Origin: Puffinus mauretanicus
Taxonomy: Eukaryota > Chordata > Aves > Procellariiformes > Procellariidae
Assembly (NCBI GenBank): GCA_023333565.1
Contig: JAJKFH010000374.1
Location: forward strand, 4,836,001 to 4,900,000
DNA: 64,000 nucleotides
Reading direction: 5' to 3'
The translations under genes were made by a program, and so were the position numbers. Below are positions 35,059 to 47,757 of this stretch, piece after piece (within the stretch, counting starts at the first letter, position 1; each line of letters begins with the position of its first letter). The notes below the pieces were generated by a model. It did not search any database and was not told the origin of the DNA. It saw nothing but the letters and a program-made list of their open reading frames with translations.

Positions 35059-38000
35059 CTGACAGAAAAAGTACTGTGTAAACAGTCAGTGAGTTTTTTG
35101 TTTCACAGTTTTCACAACATTCCTTTTCAGCTGATTAAACTAATTGATGAAATGTGTCAGTGATATAATTGTTTCCAAGCATGGGCTGTTGAAGTGACTG
35201 AAAAACAGCCACAAAAACACAGTTTGACTGGGGGGAAAAAAAGTATTTATATTCACAGAAAAACTTGCCTATGGTAAAATCAATCTCTTGGTGTATTTTT
35301 AGAATTAAATGAAAAAAAATCAGAGCGATTCACTCTGAAAATTGATTAAAACAGAAGTAGGTCATCCAAACTATGCAATGATATATGAAAAGTTACTCTA
35401 GGTTACTTTTTTAACAATTCAGTAACATCCCGTGGGGAAATGAGTGCAGACTTTTGACTGTTATCACAATAATTACCTTCTCTCACTAAAATGGAACAAT
35501 TTTGATATCGGAAATAGCCAGTTCACTGTAACAAACATATTAGAAAAGTTTTTCATAGTCTTTACACAATAAAATCCCAATATCTTGTATTCACATGTGT
35601 GACAATTATATACATTGGCACATACACGCACATATGTAACATTTCATGTTAGAAATTAATTTCTGTTTGAGTTCTGTGGGATATGTCATGAGTTGCTTTT
35701 CGATTTCATTTCATTCACATATTTTTATGATTAAAATTATGTTTTTGATCAACTGCATCGTATTTAGAATTCTGGGAAACCTTAAAGTTATAACCTCATG
35801 GAGAGCAGGAAAAACAAAAACATGCTGCAGGCTTATTACTATTTTAACTATCAGAAGTTCACTCATGAGTTTTGCATGAGAAGAACACTACTTTAACTAA
35901 GCCAGGGGCCGACTTTGAATCAAGATATGCTCCAGTTTGCTAGCAATTAGGAGAGTTATGAGATTATGAAATTGCCTTGACAACCTCATAGGACTGAACT
36001 CTAATTGTTAATTCCCTCAGCACCCAAGTACAGAACAGCTAACTGAAAGTACCTGTGTATACTTCCTTAAGAAATAAAGGTTACTGATAAATGCATAGTT
36101 CGGTTATTAAAGATTAGCTCCAATGATTTAAAATAGAAACTACTTAAAATATTCTACTGACATGAATTTGCCTTCTTTCCTTTATTTCTCTAATCTTTTA
36201 CTTTTTTTTTCCTCCTTTCTCTCGTTATGAAGTCTCCTTGTGAGCACCCTAACCTATCACTTCTTTTCTCATAGTTCATTATCGATTTCTGACTGCATGC
36301 AAATTATTTGAGACTTATAGGCACCAGTCCTTTAAAAGAGATGTCGATAACATGTACAAAGTTTTACTTATTTCTTTCACAAGCAGAGAGATTGACTTGC
36401 TGTTCTTTCTTCCTAGCTTCTATACAGCTTTTTCAAATCCTTTCTTAAAATTAATAAAATGACTGTTTCTTCACTTTCTTTTGGCACATTCATGTTTTTC
36501 TGGATTATTCTCTGGTATGCTTTCCAGTACAGTGACTCAACTGCCATATAAATTACTGTAGCTAAATGTGCTGCCATCAACATTAGTTAGTGCAAGAATT
36601 TGGGTTTGGAAAGTGGCTGCCCTGTATGTTTTCTTTTGGGTATATTCCAGTATTGTAACTGAGTTGGTAAAAATTCGTACTGTAATACTAGCTTTTAAAA
36701 AAAATGAGGAGGGAGGAATAAGTCTATGAGAAAGGGATGGGAACTGAAAGATTCTTTCCCATGTTCCATCTGATCAAAAAAAGATTCTTATACTTCACTT
36801 TGCTTTATTTTCATTCTAATATTTGAGATTCTGTTGTACAGACATCATTGTTCCAAGTGAAAAGGATGTTATTACAAGGTTCTTTTCAAAGGCCTTTAAA
36901 GGTAAGTTGAGCTAACTTTTGCTAATAGTCCCTAGATTTGAAAGTTCTGCATCTGAAATTAGGGATATCTAGAATCCATTTTTTTTATTGTACCACTGCC
37001 TAAATTGGCTGTCCTGCAGGACGCTTCATAAAACTCTGTCCCCAGAAGGGCAGGTAGGTATTGAAGTGGTGTTATTTAACTGACAATGTATACCTACTTT
37101 ACAGTCGCCCTTTATGACCATATATTTAAGAACCAAGTTCTGCATTTAAACTGATGATTCCATTTAGTACTCCATCTAAAATAATAGCATGTTTTCTCCA
37201 AAGCTGAAGCAAAAAAAAAAAAATTAAAGCAATACACAAACAGCTATACAGAAAGTCCCATAAAAATACAGCATATTGTATCATTCTTTTAAACATTGCT
37301 ATTTATAATGACAAATATCTTTGCTTACTTGATCTGAAAAGTTCTGTTGATTTGTTTTATAATTTGTAAAACACTTCCCATATTTAAGTTCTTGTGCAAA
37401 CATGTTTTATATATTCAGTGCTAGAAAATAATGTTACAGTAAATTTAAGACAGAGAATGCATTGTGTTTGTAATATAGCAAAGATGGTCACTAACCCTAG
37501 TTTCTCTAATTATAACTTTCTTTCCTAAAGGAAGTTGCACAGTGGCATGAGTTTCTACATTTGTGAACAATCCTGCTATGATCACCTTTCACAGGGTTCT
37601 TGTTTTTTTTTTTCAAAGCAATATATCATTATTCTCATGGGGCGTAGAACACATCAATTTATAGATTGTCTAGAAGAATCAGCATTAATGAAAAAGCATT
37701 ACAAAGGCACCTTCAGGCATTGATGGTTCTTCCCAAAAGATGAATAATACATGGAAAAAGACAACAAGAGAAATGACTCTTAGAAATAAAGATATTCATC
37801 AACACATTTCCTTTTTTTACTTTTAGCTCTATATGAAGTTCGCAATCCTATAATGAGCTATAAGCTAAAACTATTCAAAAAATCAAATATGTTTCAGTTG
37901 TTTAATACAGCTTAAAATCAACAGGAAGTTCAAGATATCGTCTGCAAAATTAGGGATCGTACTTTTGTGTAGTTTTACAAAAATAATTTATATACAATGG

Positions 38001-38957
38001 TTAAACTCTAAATCATCTAAGGTTTATATCTCATTTAGCTATGCATCAGCGAACAGCGAGTGTTCTTGCAGTTATACCACAGTGGCTTAGATTTATCTGA
38101 TCAAATTCCAGGAAATATACAGGTTATGATTTAAAACATTCCATAAGAATCATTATCTTTTGCAGCTTGCCTGACACTGAAACAACATAGTATGTTGCAA
38201 AATAGTGCAAATATTAACCTGGAGATTAAGATTTTATACTCCATCATAAGTCTCAGATAAGCAAGGAAAAAAGGTATGCAGGTATTCAGACAGACTTTTC
38301 AAACACACACATCCTCCCCCAGCTGCAATTTTCACTGCTGGTGAAAAGTATCAGAAAATAGATTTAGGAGCAGATATTTATTGATTGGAATGAGTAAAAT
38401 ACAACTGTACTATCTTATTTATCCTAGCTGATCCATTAATGTGCCAATAACTAACTCTAGAATGTTAAAAAGCAGTTCAACTCCTTTACCTCTGCGCTGG
38501 GAGCAACAAAGCTGGGAAACAGGACATTGACTTTATATTACCCGGAGCAAGAAACTTCCCGAGAATTTAAATTAAAAATCACAATTTATTTCAGAAAGAA
38601 CACTGAACAGCCTTCATTCATTATTAAGTAGGAAATGGACTTTAAACACTGCATGACCTCTCATTTTAAGAAACTGAAGATAGTGATACACCACATTCTG
38701 CTTCACATTCTCTGTGAAGATTGAAGTGCCAGAGAAAAGTCAACAAATTGGATCAATACCAGGCTTGTATATTCACTACTAAGAATTTAAATTTGGTACC
38801 TTCTAATTCACAACTTGTTCTAGCAAAGGGGAACACACAAATACAGAACTGTACTCAAAATCAGTTCTTACAGTAACAGATATCTAGTGATATAGTAAAA
38901 AATGTGATTCAGATTACTCTGAAGTTGACATTTGCACTTCAGTTCAGTTCTACGTAC
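35059..38957 (-). other. Intron, no named element
   Basis: About 3.9 kb of A/T-rich sequence with short A and T runs (for example 37209-37222). I see no transposon or convincing exon. Confidence 0.5.
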
Positions 38958-39038
38958 ATAGCTAATATGCTGCAAACTATCCGAGATATCTGCAAGCTGC
39001 GGCAGATCTGACTCAAGACTCTCAGCCCTCTGAAGCAG
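38958..39038 (-). CDS. Internal exon: helical segment at the start of the coiled coil
   Basis: The 81-nt exon is 27 codons in phase 0. The acceptor is GTGTGATCTGCAG|CTGCTT and the donor AGCTAT|GTACGT. The peptide begins LLQRAES and includes LESDLPQLADISDSLQHI, then SY. The L, L, I, L, I spacing suits a helix bundle or coiled coil. The donor is weaker than the others (GTACGT). It connects directly to the 34960-35058 exon in phase 0. Confidence 0.8.
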
Positions 39039-41304
39039 CTGCAGATCACACAGAAAACTATATAGCAACTCATATAGCACACAAAATACTGCTACTATGT
39101 GGCATTAAAACAAGAAATCCAGGTTATTACCAGAAAAGAACCGCAGTTTGGAGAAAAGTGTCAATATACTTTTTGCATCATCAAGCTAAGAACAGTTCTC
39201 CAAAACACAAGTCAGGGCTTTCAGTTATACAGTAGTAAAACTATTTTTGATTTCCCAAAGTTTGCAACCCTAGAAATTTAGGTTTTGTGTTACACAAGTG
39301 CATGGCAAACTCTTGAGAAATAACTTAATTAGACACCCTGATCATTTTACCTTAAATTTGTTTTGATCAAAAATTGCAGTATATTTATTTCAACTCTTTC
39401 CTAGCATTCTCACTTCAAATACACATCCCATGGCTTTCAATCATAATTTGGATATGCTTCCCACAAAGCTGCTGAACAGATACTGCAGCATTCCTGTAGA
39501 TGCACAAGGCAGCCAAGCAGGTTTCCATCAAGTCTGAAGGAATTTTCAAGCAGCTGAATAAACCAGTTTCTCTCAGCTAGAAATTACTTATCTTGCACAT
39601 GCCTACACAGGAAAGTTTAATCACATATTATACTACTTAGAAGTTTTTCCCTTCACACAATGAATCGAACATGAAGGCCCTATTTTTGGGGGTGAATTAA
39701 GCTGTTTCTAACTGAACCAGTTTAAGCAAAATGTTTCAGAATAAATATATTCACGGCTAGAAGAGACAGGGCAACTGCAATTTCACCCTGTATCTGTGTT
39801 AGTACGATTCTGGTTGAATGGCCTCACAGTACTGTGACAGCAGTCATGGTCCAGAAACACTCAATATAAAAGATATGTCAATGAGACTGGACCTTTAACC
39901 AGTCAGACCAGACACCACAAATCACCCTGGCACTAAAACAACTGAGATGTAAAACAGTACCGGGACTCGCTTTGAACTACTCTAATTGAAACAGTACTGT
40001 GAACAGCATGTAAGCTATTAAGGGAACTTCTACATAAACATGTTATTATCTTAAAAGAGCTCTAGAGGAATAGGTATTTCTTAGAACCTTAATTTTTGCT
40101 AGTGTAGAACAAGGCCAATAAATTATGAGTATTTCAGAATGTGTTTATGTAATCCCAAGCAAGATTTAAAAACATAAATAAATCTCTGAAGTCAAAGGTG
40201 ATACTGTTTGACTTGAATACAACATACAGTATCTCTAAGACATAGAATATTTCTATCCTGATAGTTTCATCCCCACCACATTCATAGGTTTAGTGAATGA
40301 AGATAAAGCAGGGAGAAATCTCAAAAGTTTTTTGTTTTTTGTTTTTTTTTTTAGAATGGTTAATAGTTTTCATTAATAGTTTTCACAGCCAAACTCAATG
40401 GTCACTGAATTTTTTTTATTTGTAGCTTCTGTTAAACATAAAAAGTCTCAAGTGATTTTTAATAGTTTAGAGCTTTCTAGTCCGTTAGCAAACTGTTATA
40501 TTAACATTGAGCACGTTCCACTATCTTTAAAGTTTATAATTCTGTTACCACCACTGCAATCAATGCAGTGCTCATCACCACCAAGAATGAAACAGCTGTT
40601 TATCTGTATCTAAATTGATAGTTTTCTCATGCACATGTAAAAAGACCTCCAAACTCAAAGGAATACCATTTAAAAAAAAGGGATTCCCTTTTACCATATT
40701 CTTTACCTTTATAAATTCTAGCAATTTATTAGCTATTGTAGTCTTTAGTAAGTAACATAGTCAATATTTCAAAAGAACATACTTTACAAAAAAATTTGAA
40801 ATTTTTTTTAATGAATTAATTCTTTTGATACCTTTTAGGTATAGGCTTTTATTTTTGCTGTGGAACTTCAAGCAGATTCTTAAACCTACAGTGGTGCGTT
40901 TGCATTAATCTGAAGCAGCACCCACAATCATAACAGAGAATAGAAAAAAGGCATCTGAAGGTAAGAGAGAAGGAAACAGTTCAATGTTCAGATTCCCTAA
41001 AAGACTTATTGCTCTGCAGGAAACAGAACATACTGTGTTTTCTTTCTATTCCCTGAGGCATAGGTAGGTTTGATATTTTTTAGCACAATTTTTAAATGTT
41101 TGCATCTCCAGTGCTGGCCTGGTCTACATTTCCTTATTTGCAAAGAAGCTATTCGCTTTTGGGAAAAGAACAAGGTAACATATAGGAGAGAAATGTAACC
41201 ATTTGTGGGGTGTGAGGGACAACAGAGAAGTGCAACTTAAGATTCTCAGATAATTTTCTATTCAAGTCATACTCGTGCTCATGACTTTTACGGGCCTTTT
41301 AGGA

Positions 41305-41420
41305 ATTAGTGGTATCTTACTGGGTCAGGCCTAAAACCACGCAGCCTACATCCCACTTCAGACAGTTAAGCAGGAGTGGATATTAAGACAGGAGGATAAA
41401 AAAAGGTAATGTTATTTACT
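41305..41420 (-). mobile_element. Ancient CR1/L3-like tail relic
   Basis: GGTATCTTACTGGGTCAGGC on the plus strand is the inverted form of the L3-like CR1 end (GACCCAGTA...); what follows resembles the usual CCAAAGGTCCATCTAGCCCA only distantly. The right edge is uncertain. Confidence 0.5.
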
Positions 41421-41889
41421 CTAACGTCAGCTTCCAGCAATGAGCAGCTGAGAGAATTTCTAAGAAAAAGGACTGCATCTGTACTATCCATGAGCTATCT
41501 GACCTCCATGAACTCGACTATTTCTTCATTGAACCTATTTGTTGTTTTGGATGCCAGAACATTTTGCAACAATGACTTTCTGTAATTGAAGCATGTACTG
41601 TGTAAAAAAAATGCTTTTTTTTGTTTTAAACATGGTGTCTGGACTGTCAGACTTCTTTACATGTATAAATCTTGTTTCTGATTTACTTCAATAATTCTTC
41701 CTTATGTTTCACACCGTTATTTCTCTTTATTATTTCCTTTTGACTTTGATTAGTATTTGATGCAGATAGTTCACCTTTGAGTATCTCCCACACTTCATTT
41801 AGAAAACATCTTCCAACTTTTCATTTGTCCCAAGAAGCTCTCATAAATTCTCCTCATCAGTTCTATAACCCCTCTGTACCTACCATTAC

Positions 41890-41916
41890 CTGAATTATTA
41901 CAGTGTTTGCTTTACC
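41890..41916 (-). CDS. Weak candidate exon, 9 codons
   Basis: A good acceptor (TTGTGCTTTTGAATTCAG) and donor (TTCAG|GTAATGG) bound 27 nt, open only in phase 0 (GKANTVIIQ). It would insert without a frameshift before the 81-nt exon. So short a segment with an unremarkable peptide needs transcript support. Confidence 0.22.
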
Positions 41917-42176
41917 CTGAATTCAAAAGCACAAGAGTAGATGCGTATTTCACATACACAGTTTAAGTATACAAGATACTATGCTGAGTTGCTATAACCC
42001 CTTCTACAGTCCAAATACGCTTGCGTTGGAATAGTTTGTCTGAATGAGATTAATACATTCAGAAAACTATACAAGATTACCAAACAAAAAATTATATAGG
42101 TTCTAATGTGCTGTTTATGCATTTTTAAAAGAGGCTTTTATCAAAAGAATAAGATTTTTTTTTTTCTAATGCTTAC

Positions 42177-42227
42177 ATAAAACTTTTTAGCTCTATCCCT
42201 GGCTCTGCCACTCATGTTAGTATCTTC
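42177..42227 (-). CDS. Weak candidate exon, 17 codons
   Basis: The donor TTTTAT|GTAAGC is good, but the acceptor (AAATTTAATAG) has a poor pyrimidine tract. Phase-0 reading EDTNMSGRARDRAKKFY is open and charged. It is a multiple of three, so it is compatible with phase-0 neighbours. Confidence 0.2.
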
Positions 42228-45168
42228 CTATTAAATTTTCTGTGCTTCATTTAAAAATGGCTAAAGAAAATATTTCCCTATCTTCACAGAGCTGATGTCA
42301 GGCTTAAAGGGCAGTGCACTGAAATCCACACAAAAGATACTCTTATGAATGCAAAAGGTGATAGCAGCGCAAAATTTCATTATGTCTTAGCAATTGCCTC
42401 ACTTATTAGCTGGGAGAGAGATGTTAAACTATGTCTACCATATTTATTTTGGACCATATTGATTCTCAGTTGAAAGCTACTGTAGGAGGAGTAAGAGTGA
42501 GGGTTGTGAATATATACATAGTTAACCTATCTTGAAGAACAGTTATAAGTAATCAATCTGTTTTTTTCCTTTGAATGACTCTTGTGCACCAGCAGAGGAT
42601 TCCAAACAGCTCCTGAGGGACCCTAGGGTTTCTAGTTAAATGATGACTGAAGAACAACTTCCCAAATGAAGCATCACTTCCTAGATGCTTTAGTAAGTTC
42701 CAGTAAGTTTCAGTAAGAAACACTTCGTGACACGGACATATCAGAAGGCTAACCTTGAAGTGATAAAACAAAAACATTGTTTTATTCTGAATCAAAGATG
42801 GTTCCATTATGAAAATGTGATCAAGGCACAGAATAATGGTCTTCTAGCTCAGTGGGATTGCACTCCCAAAGGTGTGTACATTTATTTAGTATCAATATAT
42901 ATATGTATACTTATTATATGTGTATTTATTATCAATAAATAAATATGCATATATTAGGGGTGCATGCTCAAACATTTTTTACTGATTGGAGTATGCGATC
43001 AAAAATTTTGGAGACCAGTGCTCTACATTCAGAGCTGCAGAACAATCTCACTTCTGGAGTGAGCAGACTATGGCTGACAGTCAGCATTCAGAATTTGAAT
43101 TTTTTCAATACAGGTAACCAATTTTCTTAAGTCTGAAATGTTTTCTTGGCCTCTGTTACTCCAAAATTCTTTCTCCTTTTATGTCAAGCTGCATACTTCA
43201 TGGCACATGAATCGAGAGGAAAAAAAAGTTCAAGTAAAAGCAAGGTCTAAGGAGAAAGATGTCTGTAAGAAGAGAAACAGGGTGAGAAGAATGAGGAGGA
43301 GGAGAAAGAGCTAGATTAATTTACAGTAGAGGGACAGAACAAGCATGTGTGGCATATTATTCAAAGAGAGGCTCTCCTAGGAGTAGTGGATCATATCTAG
43401 AGACCTTACTGTGGCTCTTGAGTCATTAGTGATATGTACCAATTAATCTCTATGAGGAGTGCCAAACACATCTTTGTATCTGAAAGAGGAACTGTCTGTA
43501 TGGCAATGCAAACCTTTATGGAGATTTGTCATCTAGAGCTATGAATGTCTTTCTAAACAGCTGCCACTATTATAAATTCAGAGATGGTGTCCCAGGTATT
43601 GTTTGTTCTCTGAAGTAGTGTCCAAATAAGTAAGCTGAATTCCAGACAGAACAGAATCAAGGGTCTCCTGTAGAATCTAGCGAGATGGTACATCAAAATC
43701 AACACAACTGGGACAGCAGCATATAGCTATTAACTCACAGAAGCACTGAGAAATTGGTGAGCCACAACTGCAGAGCTATAGAAAACCTTGTTTGCAAAAC
43801 ATTATTTGCTCAATTCTTCCCTAGAGAGATGTAAAAGCATATAAAGTCAGACCACTGTATTTCAGTTTTTGGCAGCCTCATTAATCAACCAACTTGTCTT
43901 GATCCTAAGCAGCCACTTTTCCTCAACAGGAAGTACTAAATCTCCTGTGTGAGAGTGTCCTTGCACTATGGACTTTAATCTGCTTCATCTGCTGTAGGAT
44001 GACACCACCATAGCTTTTCTTATTTGAAGCCTTTACTCCACCATGATTCTACTGACAGAGAAAACCACTATGGACTAAAGTTCTCTTTATGCCTCTATTT
44101 AATGATTTCTTAAGTTTTTATTTTAATATATATATTTCACAATAAGTTAGGAATTTAAACAGAAGGAAGAACTTTCTTGTCTGAAAAGAAGAACTACAGA
44201 TGTCAAGGATAGTACAATGAAAAAAAACCTGAACAAAAACATGGAAAATTGATCCAGTAAAGCAAAAGTTTATTTGAAAGGCATGGCTTCTGCCATAAAA
44301 ATTAAAATAGGACACACCAGATACCAAGAATGCAGTTGCCAAAATTTAATTTTTTTTCAATTATTTTTAATTAATATCTCGGTTGGCTGTTTTGAAAACA
44401 GTTTGGAGTTTCAGGATGCTGTCATTTCCTGATTACAAATTAAGTATCTACTTATAAAAACTACATCCATAAATCTGCAGTAACCAGGAGGTTGCTGTGA
44501 AGATTAAAAACAAGTCATACAGTCATTGGTTGAATCTATCCTCAAATCAATGATTTAAACAATACAAAAAACCCCTAATAATTGCAAGCCAGTCCCATCT
44601 TGTAACATTCTTTATGTTCTGTGTAAAATTATATCTAAGAGTCATAATAGCAATCTTAAGATGCCAGTGATTAAACAAACCATAAGGCTAAAATGTCAAT
44701 ATCACATTTTTTTCCATTTAACATGCTCAAATTAAGGATGAAAAACTGATAGAATACAGCAGGAAAAACCAGCAGTGTTACTGCCTATGCCCTCCTCTTA
44801 TGTGAGCTAAGGAACATTGTCCTGTAACTGCATTTCAACACTTCCAATCAAGAGAAAATCCAAAGCTCAAACACTAACAACTGTGAAATTCTTCTAGTCA
44901 TTGTAGCTTCTGGGCTATGTCTTCTACTTGCAAACTTCATCTTGCTTATTGTCAAAGATACATATCCCAAAGAGAACTTGTTAACATACGTACACTTGGT
45001 ATTTGAAAAGAAACACTTGATTTGGAGTATGTTGCATACTTTTGGCTACATTTTTACCAAAATATCTATCAAAATATAAAGACTCCAACTCTTTTTTTAT
45101 ATTATCCTTAGATTGGCAAGAAACTCAAAGAAAACACAAGTCACAATGAAAATGTTGCTGTGAATGGC

Positions 45169-45682
45169 TGTCGTGGTTTAACCTGGCAGGCAGCCAAACC
45201 CCAGGCAGCCACTCACTCACTCCCCCACCCCGGTGGGGTGGGGAGAGAATCGGAAGGGTGAGAGTGAGAAAAACTCGTGGGTTGAGATAAACACAGTTTA
45301 ATAGAACAGAAAAGAGAAAATAATAGTAATAATGATAGAATACACAAAATGAGTGATGCACAATGCAATTTCTCACCACCCGCGCTGACCGATAACCAAG
45401 TAGCAATCGGTACTTCCTGGATCACGCCTACCATTCATATACTGAGCATGACGTCACATGGTATGGCATAGCCCATTGGCCAGCTAGGCTGGCTGTCCTG
45501 ATTATGTTCCCTCCCATCTTGTGTACCTAGCTCAGTCAGTAGGCATGGGAGCTGTCCTTGGACTAGGAGGGTACTTAGCAACAACTGAAAACACCAGTGT
45601 GTTATCAACATTCTCCTCATACTAAATCCAAAACACAGCACTAGGAAGAAATTTAACCCTATCCCAGCCCGAAACCAGGACA
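45169..45682 (-). mobile_element. Solo LTR, same family as 7.65 kb, with perfect 5-bp target duplication
   Basis: On the minus strand it begins TGTCCTGGTTTCGGGCTGGG and ends GGTTAAACCACGACA. The flanks are ATGGC at 45164-45168 and again at 45683-45687, a perfect 5-bp target-site duplication. The TATA region (CTCAGTATATGAATGG) lies near 45432-45448. No internal proviral sequence remains. The orientation is opposite to the copy at 7654-8235 and the same as the candidate gene. Confidence 0.93.
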
Positions 45683-46710
45683 ATGGCAAACAACCTGCTT
45701 CATTGGCTTTTTGCAACCATCTACTCAGTTAGTTGCAGTTAGCAACTGAAATATACAAATAAGTCATTGGATAGAGTAATTGAACAAAAGACCAAATAGA
45801 ACATATGGTGCTAAAAAGAGAGCCCTTTGACACTGGTCTATCAGGTTTACTGTATAGGAGAGATGAATAGTAACTTGCAAGAGAAACCAGCAGTTACTGG
45901 TCATTTTGGGTTCTGTGGCTTTTCCAACTTCTTTTAAGCATAACATTTTTTGGGCCAGCACACATTTACTTCATGTAAGTCTGATCTCACTCATTATTTC
46001 TGTCCCTGCAAAGGTTTAAAAAGAATATTTTCATTGTTTCAAAAGTGTGCTAGCTGAAGATGCTATAAATCCAGTTAGTGAATAGTTGTTAGAAACCATA
46101 TTGACATCATCTTTAAAATAGTCTGATAAGTAATTGCTTTTTCTTCTACAAGTTTGCATGAGTGTGAATTTGACAGCATGTGAGAAGAAGCAGAATCTCC
46201 TTTAGATGAAAAATATCAGTCAAGATAAATGACAGCACTTCAAACAAAATCTTATCTTATACTTGGATTTGGTACTATCTTGAAGAGCATCGATGACAAT
46301 GATTTCAAGCTTCTCTTTGGGTAGGTGTAGCCACTCTTTTTTAAATAGATTTAATCACAGTTTGTATGGAATTCTATCATCTGTGACAGAGTAAATATAA
46401 TCTTCCATACACCACATAAGGGTCCAGACCAGGGGATGTGAATAAATGTATATTAAGTTTTTGCCTTTCCATTCAACAACCTGTTGTTGACCTGTGAATC
46501 ACTCAATAGTGAGTAGGCGCAGATACCATTTCCTTTCTAAATTACTGCCACTAAGCATTTTGTGAAGATTATCAATGCTTCTAAGGCCTTAAATGCCAGT
46601 GTTTCCATAATGACTTGATTCTACTATGAGGCGCAACTGTTACCAAGTATATAGGAGTTGATTACTCATGCAGCAGCAACATTGCCAACTAGTGCCGGAA
46701 TGCAGGCAAA

Positions 46711-47728
46711 AATCATAGAATCGTAGAATCATTAAGGTTGGAAGAGACCTCTAAGATCGAGTCCAACCATCAACTCAACACCACCATCCCTACTAAACCA
46801 TGTCCCTAAGCGCCTCATCTACACGTCTTTTAAATACTTCCAGGGATGGTGACTCTACCACTTCCCTGGGCAGCCTGTTCCAAGGCCTGACCACTCTTTC
46901 AGTAAAGAAACTTTTCCTAATGTCCAATCTAAACCTCCCCTGGCGCAACTTGAGGCCATTTCTTCTCATCCTATCACTTGTTACTTGGGAGAAGAGACCA
47001 ACACCCACCTTGCTACAACCTCCTTTCAGGTAGTTGTAGAGCGCGATGAGGTCTCCCCTCAGCCTCCTCTTCTCCAGACTCAACAGTCCCGGTTCCCTCA
47101 GCTGCTCCTCATAAGACTTGTGCTCCAGACCCTTCACCAGCTTTGTTACCCTTCTCTGGACACGCTCCAGCACCTCCATGTCCTTCTTGTAGTGAGGGGC
47201 CCAAAACTGAACACAGTATTTGAGGTGCGGCCTCACCAGTGCCGAGTACAGGTGCACGATCACCTCCCTCCTCCTGCTGGCCACACTATTTCTGATACAG
47301 GCCAGGATGCCGTTGGCCTTCTTGGCCACCTGGGCACACTGCCGGCTCATGTTCAGCCAGCTGTCAACCAGCACCCCCAGGTCCTTTTCCTCTGGGCAGC
47401 TTTCCAGCCACTCTGTCCCAAGCCTGTAGCGTTGCCTGGGGTTGTTGTGGCCGAAGTGCAGGACCCAGCACTTGGCCTTGTTAAACCTCATACAGTTGGC
47501 CTCAGCCCATCGATCCAGCCTGTCCAGGTCCCTCTGCAGAGCGTTCCTACCCTCCAGCAGATCAATGTTCCTGCCCAACTTGGTGTCACCTGCAAACTTA
47601 CTGAGGGAGCACTCAATCCCCTCATCCAGATTGTTGATAAAGATATTGAACAGAACTGGCCCCAATACTGAGCCCTGGGGAACACCGCTCGTGACTGGCC
47701 GCCAACTGAATTTAACTCCATTCACCAT
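46711..47728 (-). mobile_element. CR1 LINE, 5-prime-truncated, same subfamily as the 27 kb copy
   Basis: About 1.02 kb in minus orientation, from a 3-prime end with CGATTCTATGATT (minus strand) to a truncation within the reverse-transcriptase domain near the start of [13 protein letters not shown]. It is very similar to the 27-29 kb element along its whole length. It lies in the same orientation as the candidate gene. Confidence 0.95.
46793..47728 (-). pseudogene. CR1 ORF2 C-terminal remnant with mutated catalytic motif
   Basis: About 310 open codons from VNGVKFSW to the C-terminus [11 protein letters not shown]. It keeps [14 protein letters not shown], but the catalytic FADD motif reads FAGD (minus strand GCAGGTGAC against GCAGACGAC in the 27 kb copy), so one of the two essential Asp residues is gone. 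The first half of the reverse transcriptase is missing as well. A fossil with no enzymatic role. The open frame extends 13 codons into flanking DNA by chance. Confidence 0.9.
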
Positions 47729-47757
47729 AATGTTCCTATTATAACATAATGTTCCTA
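47726..47757. repeat. 13-bp duplication at the CR1 5-prime edge
   Basis: CATAATGTTCCTA at 47726-47738 recurs at 47745-47757. The first copy overlaps the point where CR1 homology ends (about 47728). It is not a normal target-site duplication because the 3-prime end of the element lacks this sequence. Confidence 0.8.
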
